From CAZMVY01 sp964617875 (GTDB lineage Bacteria; Planctomycetota; Phycisphaerae; UBA1845; PWPN01), in NCBI GenBank assembly GCA_964617875.1, contig CAZUAI010000091.1, forward strand, positions 1-22,117: 22,117 nucleotides of DNA, in the 5' to 3' direction. A program made the position numbers and the translations under genes. Of this stretch, positions 1-7,085 are shown piece by piece. Numbering within the stretch: position 1 is the first letter of the stretch; the number at the start of each line of letters is the position of its first letter. Under the pieces are notes generated by a model that searched no databases, was not told the DNA's origin, and saw only the letters and a list, made by a program, of their open reading frames with translations.

Positions 1-8
1 TCAACTAC

Positions 9-1670
9 TTATGGACACCGCCTCGACCCGGTGCGCTTTCGGGAGAAGAGCCAGTTTTGATAAGACCAGTCTCTCCCCCAGGGATAGCAGCACCCGTTGT
101 TCTTCCCGGCCGCACCAGCGCCACCACCGCCACCTCCGCCGCCGCCGGGGCATCCGCCAATCCCGCCAACCAGATCCGTAACGACGACCGGCGCGTTGGC
201 CGCGAAACGCTGGGGATTCAGACGATCGGCCGGATCCACCTGGGCAAGCAACTCGGCCAAGGTAGGCCACCGACTCTTAACGACGGGCAGGCCATGGATG
301 CGCGCCCGCAGCCGCCCGGCGCCGGAAGTGATATCGATCATGTCATCGAGGAACAACCTGAACACAACTAACCCTCCAAGGTCTTCAATCGGATCCCGGC
401 TCATCCACCTTCCCAGCCGCGGGCTGTAGTACCGGTAGCCGTAGTAGTAGAGGCCCGCGGCGGCGGGGTTGGCGCAGGTCTCGCCTTCGGGGCAGTCGAA
501 CCATTTCGTGCTGAAGCGGAACGGGTTGTCCCAGGCGATGCCGGACGAATCCAAGTCGTCGAGCCGCAGCGCGTTGCCGTAGGGGTCGTATTCATACGCG
601 GCGGCGAGTTCCAGGGGATCGGCGCCGACGATCTGCCCGACGTTGCCGTTGGCATCGTAGACGTACCAGTAGCTCGTGCCGGACCAGTCACACGCCAGCA
701 ACCCGCCAATCCCTCCGTCGCCGTGGACGCCGAGCGAGGTCGTGTTGCCCCCTTGGCCCCACAGATCGAGCCCCCACGTGTACTTCTGCGCCGTCGCGTT
801 GCTCGCGTTGCCGTTCAGGACCAGGACCACGTTCCACCCGTCGTACACGAACCGCTGGTGGGCCGTCTCGTTCCACTGCCCGCCGCTGTAATTATACACG
901 ATCTTCTCGACCCGGCGTCCCAGGTAGTCGTACGCGAACGTCAGCTTCTTCGGCGACTGGCCCTGCCCTTGCTCCCAGGTCGCCAGCAGCGGCTCGGCCG
1001 CCACCAGCCGGTTCTCGGCGTCCCAGGTGTACGCCAATGGTCGGACGTCGCCCTGGCAGGCCGGCGGCTGATTCGACTTGTTGAAGCAGTGCATGAACGC
1101 GGTGTAGTCGCTGATATCCACATCGCCGTCACCATCGGCGTCCGCCCGGTTGCAGTCCGCGGCCGACGGCGGGGGCGGGTTCCCGACGCTGGGAGAGTTG
1201 TTCGGACCGTTGAAGCACGCGGAAAACAGCGTGAAATCGCTGAGGTCCACGTCGCCGTCGAGGTCGATGTCGCTCGAAATCAGCCCCGACGCCGTCATGT
1301 TGCCGTCGAGGTCGTACTCCAGAAGCTCGTTCGCCCGCGTCACGCGGGTGTACTGGTTCAGGGCGTTCCTGGCGTATCCCGCCCAATTGTCCCAATCGAC
1401 GCCGTCGAGCTGGCGATTGCCGATGGCGTCGTAGTCGTAAGTGAACGCGAACGGGCTGGCGGTGTACGTCTCGGGCGTTTCACCCGTGTAACGCTCGGCA
1501 ACGGTCAACTCGCTGCGGTCGTTGTACCCATGCACGTTCACGAAGCCGTCGCCGAGCGGGACTGTCTCATTGCCCAGACCAGCAACACGGCATTCGGCAG
1601 CGTCAGAACCGTCACCTCCGTTGGGCACTCGGCCAGGCCCACCGTACCGATCAGCCGACCCGGATGCCAT
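9..1670 (-). CDS. RHS repeat-associated core domain protein, N-terminally truncated, with internal dockerin-like module
   Basis: This is the C-terminal part of a YD/RHS repeat protein, a family of large cell-surface or secreted shell proteins. Visible repeats include 'FTYDYDAIGNRQ', 'YDLDGNM', 'YTWDAENRLV', 'YDYLGRRVEK' and 'YVYDANGNV'. The family core 'GLYYYGYRYYSPRLGRWMSRDPI' region is followed by about 100 residues of variable tail with a nine-glycine run. Between the 'YDLDGNM' and 'YTWDAENRLV' repeats (about 1050-1285) sit two calcium loops of dockerin type, 'DIDLDGDVDLSDF' and 'ADGDGDVDISDY', with 'CFNGPN'. RHS proteins usually exceed 1000 residues and this one has about 430 recognisable ones. 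The frame stays open much further upstream but is then antisense to the DinB and GspE genes, so I stop at the ATG at 1670. No ribosome site is visible there. It may be a remnant, and the start is very uncertain. Confidence 0.7.
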   Translation of the reverse strand: MASGSADRYGGPGRVPNGGDGSDAAECRVAGLGNETVPLGDGFVNVHGYNDRSELTVAERYTGETPETYTASPFAFTYDYDAIGNRQLDGVDWDNWAGYARNALNQYTRVTRANELLEYDLDGNMTASGLISSDIDLDGDVDLSDFTLFSACFNGPNNSPSVGNPPPPSAADCNRADADGDGDVDISDYTAFMHCFNKSNQPPACQGDVRPLAYTWDAENRLVAAEPLLATWEQGQGQSPKKLTFAYDYLGRRVEKIVYNYSGGQWNETAHQRFVYDGWNVVLVLNGNASNATAQKYTWGLDLWGQGGNTTSLGVHGDGGIGGLLACDWSGTSYWYVYDANGNVGQIVGADPLELAAAYEYDPYGNALRLDDLDSSGIAWDNPFRFSTKWFDCPEGETCANPAAAGLYYYGYRYYSPRLGRWMSRDPIEDLGGLVVFRLFLDDMIDITSGAGRLRARIHGLPVVKSRWPTLAELLAQVDPADRLNPQRFAANAPVVVTDLVGGIGGCPGGGGGGGGGAGAAGKNNGCCYPWGRDWSYQNWLFSRKRTGSRRCP

Positions 1671-1677
1671 CCGCGCG

Positions 1678-1706
1678 TTGCGGCATGCCGTTGGCGATAC
1701 TACACT
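1678..1706 (+). promoter_or_regulatory. Sigma-70-like promoter for the DinB-family gene
   Basis: TTGCGG (1678-1683) and TACACT (1701-1706) are separated by 17 bases, and a GTG start with a good ribosome site follows 42 bases later. The element lies just upstream of the RHS ATG on the opposite strand. Confidence 0.45.
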
Positions 1707-1748
1707 CGGGAAAGAGATGCGTATACGGTCCCGGACGGAGGTAGCGAC

Positions 1749-2273
1749 GTGAATCGAATCAGCTCCATCATCGCACCCGGCGCAAAGCTCAGCCTCATGT
1801 ACGCCGAGCGGCTGCTGGCCGGCGTCACGCCGGACGTGTTTGCCCGGTTCGCCCGGCCCGGTGGGACGGTTGTCCAATCGAACCACCCGGCGTTCGTGAT
1901 CGGACATCTTTCGCTGTACCCCGTGCGCGTCACGGAGTATCTGAAGATGCCGGCCGGAGCGACGGCGTTCCCGGCAGGCTACGAATCGCTCTTCAAGTTC
2001 GGCGTCGAGTGCCGCGATGACGCCGACGGCACGATCTATCCGCCCATGTCGTCGATGACGACGTTCTTCTTCGATGCGTACAGGGCGGCCATCGCCGCCG
2101 TCGAGTCGGCCCCGGATGAGGTTTTCGACGGGCCGAACCCGGCCGAGGGTCGTCTGCGCGACCTGTTTCCGACCGTCGGTGCCGCGCTGAACTTCTACCT
2201 GGTCGGGCACGTGCAGGTGCATCTGGGCCAGTTCAGCGCGTGGCGGCGGGCGGCGGGCCTTCCGCCGGCCTGA
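1749..2273 (+). CDS. DinB-family putative metal-dependent protein
   Basis: A 174-residue protein of DinB/DUF664-like four-helix bundle type. Members bind a divalent metal through three histidines, and several act as thiol-dependent transferases or hydrolases, but the substrate here is unknown. Candidate ligands are H46 or H53 in 'SNHPAFVIGH' and the HxxxH pair H154/H158 in 'GHVQVHLGQ', which is typical of the last helix of the fold. The length fits the family. The GTG start is chosen because GGAGG at 1737-1741 lies 7 bases upstream; the frame is open further upstream but that part is antisense to RHS. There is no signal peptide, so it is probably cytoplasmic. The gene stands alone, with its own promoter and a possible terminator. 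Confidence 0.8.
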   Translation: MNRISSIIAPGAKLSLMYAERLLAGVTPDVFARFARPGGTVVQSNHPAFVIGHLSLYPVRVTEYLKMPAGATAFPAGYESLFKFGVECRDDADGTIYPPMSSMTTFFFDAYRAAIAAVESAPDEVFDGPNPAEGRLRDLFPTVGAALNFYLVGHVQVHLGQFSAWRRAAGLPPA

Positions 2274-2277
2274 CGGC

Positions 2278-2300
2278 AAGCGGCCACGAAGGCCGGCTTT
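2278..2300 (+). terminator. Possible terminator after the DinB-family gene
   Basis: Four bases after the stop, AAGCGGCC and GGCCgGCTT form an 8-bp stem with a one-base bulge and a five-base loop. It ends in TTT, with a second pyrimidine-rich stretch (CGCCTTTCC) behind it. The T-run is short, so this is only a candidate. Confidence 0.4.
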
Positions 2301-2328
2301 CGCCTTTCCGGTTCCCGCTTTCGCGTCG

Positions 2329-2357
2329 TTGCGGTGTGCAACGTCGGCGTCTATACT
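2329..2357 (+). promoter_or_regulatory. Sigma-70-like promoter for the FHA-GspE gene (and possibly the gcv genes)
   Basis: TTGCGG (2329-2334) is followed after exactly 17 bases by TATACT (2352-2357). The predicted transcript start near 2364 lies 46 bases before the ATG at 2410. This argues against the upstream TTG (2329) and ATG (2374) codons as starts. No other convincing promoter was seen before gcvT, so it may drive the whole downstream block. Confidence 0.55.
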
Positions 2358-2409
2358 GTGCGTGTTGACTGGAATGGGGGTCGGTTCTTCCTGTCCGGTC
2401 ACCGGGAAG

Positions 2410-4104
2410 ATGGGTATGGTCGAGATCGAAGTACGCGAAGATGGGAAGGTCACCAAGATCCCCCTGCCGAAGCACAAGGTTTCCGTCGGCCGCCGGGAGG
2501 ACAATGACATCGTGCTGAAGGACCAGGGGGCCAGCCGTTACCACTGCACGCTCGAACTGGTGGAGGGCGGCTGCCTGGTGACCGACCTCAATTCGCACAA
2601 CGGCACACGGGTCAACGGCGAGAGGATCGAGAGCGCCATCGTCAGCGCCGACGACGAGATTTGCATCGGCAAGACCATCATCCGCGTCCGGGGGCAGGAG
2701 GAGGGCGGTCTCGCCGTCCTGGAGGAGCTTGCCGAGGCCGAGTTGGCCTCGGAGACCGAACCGATCCCGACGGCCATTCTGGACGACACGAGCGAGGTTG
2801 CCCCCGCCGACCATGGCAGCCTGCCCCTGGGGGCCGCCCTGCAGAGTCTCCTGACGATGGGCCGTCAGGTCAACTTCGGCCTCCAGGAAATCGACATGGT
2901 GAACCGGGAGGGCCAGATCGTTCACCGCGGCGCCCACGCCTCGAAGGAGCCCGAGGCCGTCCGTACGCTCCGCTGCATCCTGATGTGCGCCTTCCGCACC
3001 CGCGCGACCGACATGCATTTCGAGCCGCGCCGCACCGACTACCAGGTCCGATTCCGCGTGGACGGCACGATGATCCCGATCTCGATGTTCCCCGCCGCCC
3101 TCGGGCAGGCCGTGCTCGGCATCATCAAGGTGCTGTGCGAGGTGGATATCACGCGGCGGAACGTCGTGCAGGACGGGAGCTTCTCGGTCCAGGTGCCCGG
3201 CCGCCACGTTGATTTCCGCGTCTCGTTCAGCCCGACGATGTACGGCCAGAAACTTGTCATCCGAATCCTCGACAAGACGGTCGTGCCCACGACGCTCGGC
3301 GACCTCGGCCTGCCGTCCGTCATGCTCAAGACGCTCCGGTCGGTCTGCCAGCTTGACTCGGGCATGATCATCGTCAGCGGCCCCACCGGCAGCGGCAAGA
3401 CGACGACGCTCTACACCGCCCTGCGGGCCATCGACGCGAAGACCCGGAACATCATCACGATCGAGGACCCCGTCGAGTACCAGCTCGAGGGTGTCACGCA
3501 GACGCCGGTCGATGTCAAGTCGGGCATGACGTTCGCGAGTCTGCTCGTATCCATGCTGCGGCAGGATCCGGACGTCATCCTCGTCGGCGAGATTCGCGAC
3601 GCGGAGACGGCCCAGACGGCCATGCGGGCCGCGATGACGGGCCACCTCGTGTTCTCCACGCTGCACGCCCGCGACACCGTCGGGAGCATCTTCCGGCTCA
3701 TGGACCTCGGCGTCGAGCGGTACATGATCGCGAACGCCGTCACACTGTGCATTTCGCAGCGGCTCGTCCGCGTCCTCTGCGAACGCTGCAAGAAGCCCTA
3801 CCGGCCGAGCCCGAGCCAGCTCGTGAAGATGGCGATGGAGAACCGGCGCGTCGATCGGCTCTACACGCACGTCGGCTGCCGCGAGTGCCTCGGCGTCGGG
3901 TTCCTGGGACGGACGGCCCTCTTCGAGATGCTGCAGTTCAACGACGACCTGCGAGACGCCCTGCTGACCCAGCCGACCATCCAGCAGATCCGCAAGGCCG
4001 CCGACCAGTGGACGTTCCAGTCCCTCCTGGACAGCGGCTACAGCAAGGTCGTCGCGGGCGTCACCACAATCGAGGAGGTCGAGCGCGTCGCCACGCAGGA
4101 GTAG
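2410..4104 (+). CDS. FHA domain-containing GspE/PilB-type secretion ATPase
   Basis: A 564-residue fusion. Residues 1-95 form a forkhead-associated domain, a phosphothreonine-peptide binder, with G27-R28, S42/H45, N64-G65 and N69-G70 of its signature. The rest is a type II secretion/type IV pilus assembly ATPase. Walker A is 'GPTGSGKTTT' with K330, 'VGEIRDAET' has Walker-B E394, and there is a 'STLHARD' His-box. A zinc-binding CxxC...CxxC motif lies at C457, C460, C490 and C493. Such ATPases form cytoplasmic hexamers that power pilus or pseudopilus assembly. No other secretion or pilus gene is in the window. The FHA domain replaces the usual N-terminal GspE/PilB domain and suggests phosphorylation-dependent partner binding (inference). 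The start could be 2410 or 2416; GGGAAG fits 2416 slightly better. Confidence 0.88.
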   Translation: MGMVEIEVREDGKVTKIPLPKHKVSVGRREDNDIVLKDQGASRYHCTLELVEGGCLVTDLNSHNGTRVNGERIESAIVSADDEICIGKTIIRVRGQEEGGLAVLEELAEAELASETEPIPTAILDDTSEVAPADHGSLPLGAALQSLLTMGRQVNFGLQEIDMVNREGQIVHRGAHASKEPEAVRTLRCILMCAFRTRATDMHFEPRRTDYQVRFRVDGTMIPISMFPAALGQAVLGIIKVLCEVDITRRNVVQDGSFSVQVPGRHVDFRVSFSPTMYGQKLVIRILDKTVVPTTLGDLGLPSVMLKTLRSVCQLDSGMIIVSGPTGSGKTTTLYTALRAIDAKTRNIITIEDPVEYQLEGVTQTPVDVKSGMTFASLLVSMLRQDPDVILVGEIRDAETAQTAMRAAMTGHLVFSTLHARDTVGSIFRLMDLGVERYMIANAVTLCISQRLVRVLCERCKKPYRPSPSQLVKMAMENRRVDRLYTHVGCRECLGVGFLGRTALFEMLQFNDDLRDALLTQPTIQQIRKAADQWTFQSLLDSGYSKVVAGVTTIEEVERVATQE

Positions 4105-4118
4105 GAGCCGAACCGCCC

Positions 4119-5234
4119 GTGCCCAATGTCAACCTGAAACAAACCCCCCTGCACGAGCAGCACGTCCGGCTCGGCGCGAAGATGATGGAGTTCGCCGGCT
4201 GGGACATGCCCGTGCTCTACCGCGGCATTCAGGAAGAACACCGGCACACGCGCCAAGCGTGCTCCATCTTCGACGTCTCGCACATGGGGCGCATCGAGGT
4301 CCGGGGGAATGACGCCGAGGCGTTTCTGGATCGCCTTTGCACACGGCGGCTGGGCGACATGGAACCGGGGCAGATGCGTTACAGCCACGTCTGCAACGAA
4401 CGGGGCGGCATCCTCGACGACGTCATCGTCGCCCGGGGCGACACGCACTGGCTCGTCGTGTGCAACGCCTGCAACCGGCCGAAGATCGCCGAGTGGCTCG
4501 CCCGTCACGCCGCGGGCCGATCCGTCGCGATCGACGACACCACCGAGCGGACGACGATGATCGCCGTGCAGGGTCCGCGGACGATGGAGCAGGCCGCCCG
4601 GCGCATCCCGCTCCCGTTGAGCGACCTGGGGCGCTATCGGTTCCGGTCGGGGTCGTATTTCGGAATGCAGTACACCGTCTCGCGCACCGGCTACACCGGC
4701 GAGGACGGTTTCGAGGTGATCCTGCCGGCCGAAGCGGCCGCGATGGCATGGCAGTTTCTCCTGCAGGCCGATGACGAGTTCGAACCACCCGTCATCCGCC
4801 CGGCCGGCCTGGGCGCACGCGACACCCTGCGAATCGAGGCCGGGATGCCGCTCTACGGGCACGAACTCCACGAGGGAATCGATTCGCTGCAGGCCGGGTT
4901 CGGCTGGTGCGTCGCGCTCGACAAGGAGTTCGTCGGGGTCGAAGGCCTGCGCCGAATCCAGGCGGCGGGCCTGCCGCGGCGTCTCGTCGGCCTTGAACTG
5001 GTCGGCAAACGCATCGCCCGGCAGGGCTGTGCGGTCCTTCGCGAAGGCCGGCCCGTCGGCGAGGTCACGAGCGGCACGCTCAGCCCCACGCTGGACCGCA
5101 GCATCGCGATGGCGTATGTCGCGAGCGAACACGCTGCGGCCGGCACCCCGGTATGCGTACGGGTGCGCGACCACGAAGCCGAAGCGCGCGTGGTCGCCCT
5201 GCCGTTCTACAAGGCCGGGAGGGTCCCGAGTTGA
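4119..5234 (+). CDS. gcvT: Glycine cleavage system T protein (aminomethyltransferase)
   Basis: GcvT takes the aminomethyl group carried on the lipoyl arm of GcvH, releases ammonia and makes 5,10-methylene-tetrahydrofolate. The 371-residue length is normal. Visible family marks are 'TPLHEQHVRLGAKMMEFAGW' at the N terminus, 'FDVSHMGRIEV', 'GGILDDVIV' with D101 in the place of the folate-contacting aspartate, 'SRTGYTGEDGFEV', and 'LGARDTLRIEAGMPLYGHEL'. The GTG start follows TAGGAG by 11 bases, and the gene begins 14 bases after the FHA-GspE stop, so the two are probably co-transcribed. gcvH follows after about 127 bases. Confidence 0.95.
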   Translation: MPNVNLKQTPLHEQHVRLGAKMMEFAGWDMPVLYRGIQEEHRHTRQACSIFDVSHMGRIEVRGNDAEAFLDRLCTRRLGDMEPGQMRYSHVCNERGGILDDVIVARGDTHWLVVCNACNRPKIAEWLARHAAGRSVAIDDTTERTTMIAVQGPRTMEQAARRIPLPLSDLGRYRFRSGSYFGMQYTVSRTGYTGEDGFEVILPAEAAAMAWQFLLQADDEFEPPVIRPAGLGARDTLRIEAGMPLYGHELHEGIDSLQAGFGWCVALDKEFVGVEGLRRIQAAGLPRRLVGLELVGKRIARQGCAVLREGRPVGEVTSGTLSPTLDRSIAMAYVASEHAAAGTPVCVRVRDHEAEARVVALPFYKAGRVPS

Positions 5235-5235
5235 G

Positions 5236-5257
5236 AGTTCGGAGTTCGGAGTTGCGG
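5236..5257 (+). repeat. Short heptamer tandem repeat in the gcvT-gcvH gap
   Basis: AGTTCGG occurs twice head to tail and is followed by an imperfect third unit, AGTTGCGG. It starts two bases after the gcvT stop. The rest of the gap to 5361 holds no gene, terminator or recognisable riboswitch. Confidence 0.6.
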
Positions 5258-5361
5258 GTTGAGATTTACCGGTTCAACGTTTCGAAGGAGCATCCGGGCG
5301 GGCCTCCGGCCTTGACTCCCGGCTCAAACCGCCTGACCCTCAACGCATGACGGAGTTCCAC

Positions 5362-5745
5362 ATGCCTGTCCCAACGGATCGTCGATACTCAAAGACGCAC
5401 GAATGGCACCAGCTTGCCGGCGGACTCGTGACCATCGGCATTACGCGGTTTGCCGCGGACCAGCTCACCGACATCACGTACGTCGAGCTGCCGGAAGTGG
5501 GCCGCGCAGTCCGCGCCGGCGAGCGGTTTGCCGAAATCGAGTCGGTCAAGGCCACGGGCGACCTCTACTCGGGCGTGACCGGCACCGTGGCCGAGGTCAA
5601 CGGCAACCTCACCGGAGCGCCGGAGCTGATCAACAGCGATCCGTTCGGCGCGGGCTGGGTCGTCCGCATCGCCGCTGCGAATCCGGCGGACCTCGACGCG
5701 CTGATGCCGGCCGACGAGTACGAGCGCATGATCGGGCAGGATTGA
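5362..5745 (+). CDS. gcvH: Glycine cleavage system H protein (lipoyl carrier)
   Basis: GcvH carries the aminomethyl intermediate on a lipoylated lysine between the P, T and L proteins. The lipoyl site is K63 in 'EIESVKATGDLYS', close to the usual position. 'YSKTHEW' near the N terminus and 'NSDPFGAGWVVRI' towards the C terminus are typical, and 127 residues is the normal length. An ATG at 5347 is in frame, but CGGAG at 5351-5355 lies six bases before the ATG at 5362, so the shorter start is preferred. gcvPA starts two bases after the stop. Confidence 0.95.
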   Translation: MPVPTDRRYSKTHEWHQLAGGLVTIGITRFAADQLTDITYVELPEVGRAVRAGERFAEIESVKATGDLYSGVTGTVAEVNGNLTGAPELINSDPFGAGWVVRIAAANPADLDALMPADEYERMIGQD

Positions 5746-5747
5746 CG

Positions 5748-7085
5748 ATGCGCTACACGCAGCTTTCGCCCGGGGACGTCCGGCAGATGCTCGGCCGTAT
5801 CGGCGTCCGCGCCATCGAGGACCTGTTCCGCGACGTGCCGTCCGCCCAGCGGCTGCGCCGTCCGCTCGCTCTGCCGCCGGCGATGAGCGAGCCGGAGCTG
5901 CTCGCGCACCTCGACTCGCTCGCCCGGCGGAACCGCGCCACGGATGAACTCGTCTGCTTTCTTGGTGCCGGTGCATACGACCACTTCATTCCGACGGTCG
6001 TCGATGCCCTCGCGGGCCGGAGCGAGTTCGTCACCGCTTACACACCGTATCAGGCGGAAGCGTCACAGGGCTCGTTGCAGGCCTTCTACGAGTACCAGAC
6101 GCTCATCTGTCAGCTCACCGGGATGGATGTCTCGAACGCCTCGCTTTACGACGGCGCGACCGCCGCCGCGGAGGCCGCGCTGATGGCCCGCGCCATCAAC
6201 GGCCGCCGCCGGCTGCTTGTCTCGACCACCGTCCACCCCGAGACGCGGCAGGTCCTGGAGACATACGTCCGCGGCCTGCCGATCGACCTCGTCGTCGTCG
6301 CGGCCGACGACGGACGTACCGACGTTGCGGCCGTCAAGGCCCAACTGAACGAGGATACGTCGGCGGTCGTCGTGCAATCGCCGAACTTCTTCGGATGCAT
6401 CGAGTCGCTGCAGCCCGTCGCCGCCGCCGCCCACGAGGCCGGCGCGATGCTGATCGCAATCATCGACCCGATCTCGTGCGGGCTGCTGAAGACACCCGGC
6501 GCGTGCGGGGCCGACATCGTCGTCGGCGAGGGGCAGCCGCTCGGCATCCCCCTGTCGTACGGCGGGCCGTATCTCGGGTTTATCGCCTGCCGCGAGGCGC
6601 ACCTGCGGAAGATGCCCGGCCGGCTCGTCGGGGCAACGACGGACAAGGACGGCCGACGCGGCTTCTGCCTCACGCTCCAGACCCGCGAGCAGCACATCCG
6701 CCGCGAACGGGCCACCAGCAACGTCTGCACGAACCAGGGGCTGATGGCGATCCGCGCGGCGGTTTACCTCAGCGCGATGGGCCGAACGGGAATCGCACAG
6801 GTCGCCTCGCTGTGCCTCGACAAGGCCCACTACGCCGCAAGCCGCATCGGGGAACTCGACGGCTTTGCAGTGCGTTTCGCCGCGCCGTTCTTCAAGGAGT
6901 TCGTCGTCCGGGCGAAGAAGGACGTGTCGAGTGTCTTGCGCCGCGCCCGCGAGCGCGGCATCCTCGCAGGCGTGCCGCTCGGGAAGTGGTTCCCCGACAT
7001 GAACGATTGCTTCGTCATCGCCGTAACGGAGAAGCGCACCCGGCTCGAGATCGACGCTCTCGTCGCAGCGCTGCGTGACGCATGA
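5748..7085 (+). CDS. gcvPA: Glycine dehydrogenase (decarboxylating) subunit 1, GcvPA
   Basis: This is the N-terminal half of the PLP-dependent P protein, in the two-subunit form found in many bacteria and archaea. With GcvPB it decarboxylates glycine and passes the aminomethyl group to GcvH. The 445-residue length is typical. Family stretches include 'FLGAGAYDHFIP', 'TAYTPYQAEASQGSLQAFYE', 'NASLYDGATAAAEA', 'GEGQPLGIPLSYGGPYLGF' and 'RRERATSNVCTNQGLMA'. It starts two bases after gcvH and its TGA overlaps the gcvPB ATG (ATGA), so the two subunits are probably translationally coupled. Confidence 0.96.
   Translation: MRYTQLSPGDVRQMLGRIGVRAIEDLFRDVPSAQRLRRPLALPPAMSEPELLAHLDSLARRNRATDELVCFLGAGAYDHFIPTVVDALAGRSEFVTAYTPYQAEASQGSLQAFYEYQTLICQLTGMDVSNASLYDGATAAAEAALMARAINGRRRLLVSTTVHPETRQVLETYVRGLPIDLVVVAADDGRTDVAAVKAQLNEDTSAVVVQSPNFFGCIESLQPVAAAAHEAGAMLIAIIDPISCGLLKTPGACGADIVVGEGQPLGIPLSYGGPYLGFIACREAHLRKMPGRLVGATTDKDGRRGFCLTLQTREQHIRRERATSNVCTNQGLMAIRAAVYLSAMGRTGIAQVASLCLDKAHYAASRIGELDGFAVRFAAPFFKEFVVRAKKDVSSVLRRARERGILAGVPLGKWFPDMNDCFVIAVTEKRTRLEIDALVAALRDA

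Noticed and set aside
1671..2510. Upstream continuation of the RHS reading frame to give an 833-residue protein
   Set aside because: The extra part is antisense to the DinB and FHA-GspE genes, has no RHS character and is Arg/Pro-rich, as expected of a GC-driven shadow frame.
2233..3870. 545-codon minus-strand open frame
   Set aside because: It is antisense to the FHA-GspE ATPase, whose motifs are complete. Its composition is Asp/His/Arg-heavy with no domain.
5235..5361. Possible glycine riboswitch near the gcv genes
   Set aside because: The gap lies inside the gene run and shows no tandem aptamer-like conserved blocks. Nothing similar was seen before gcvT either.
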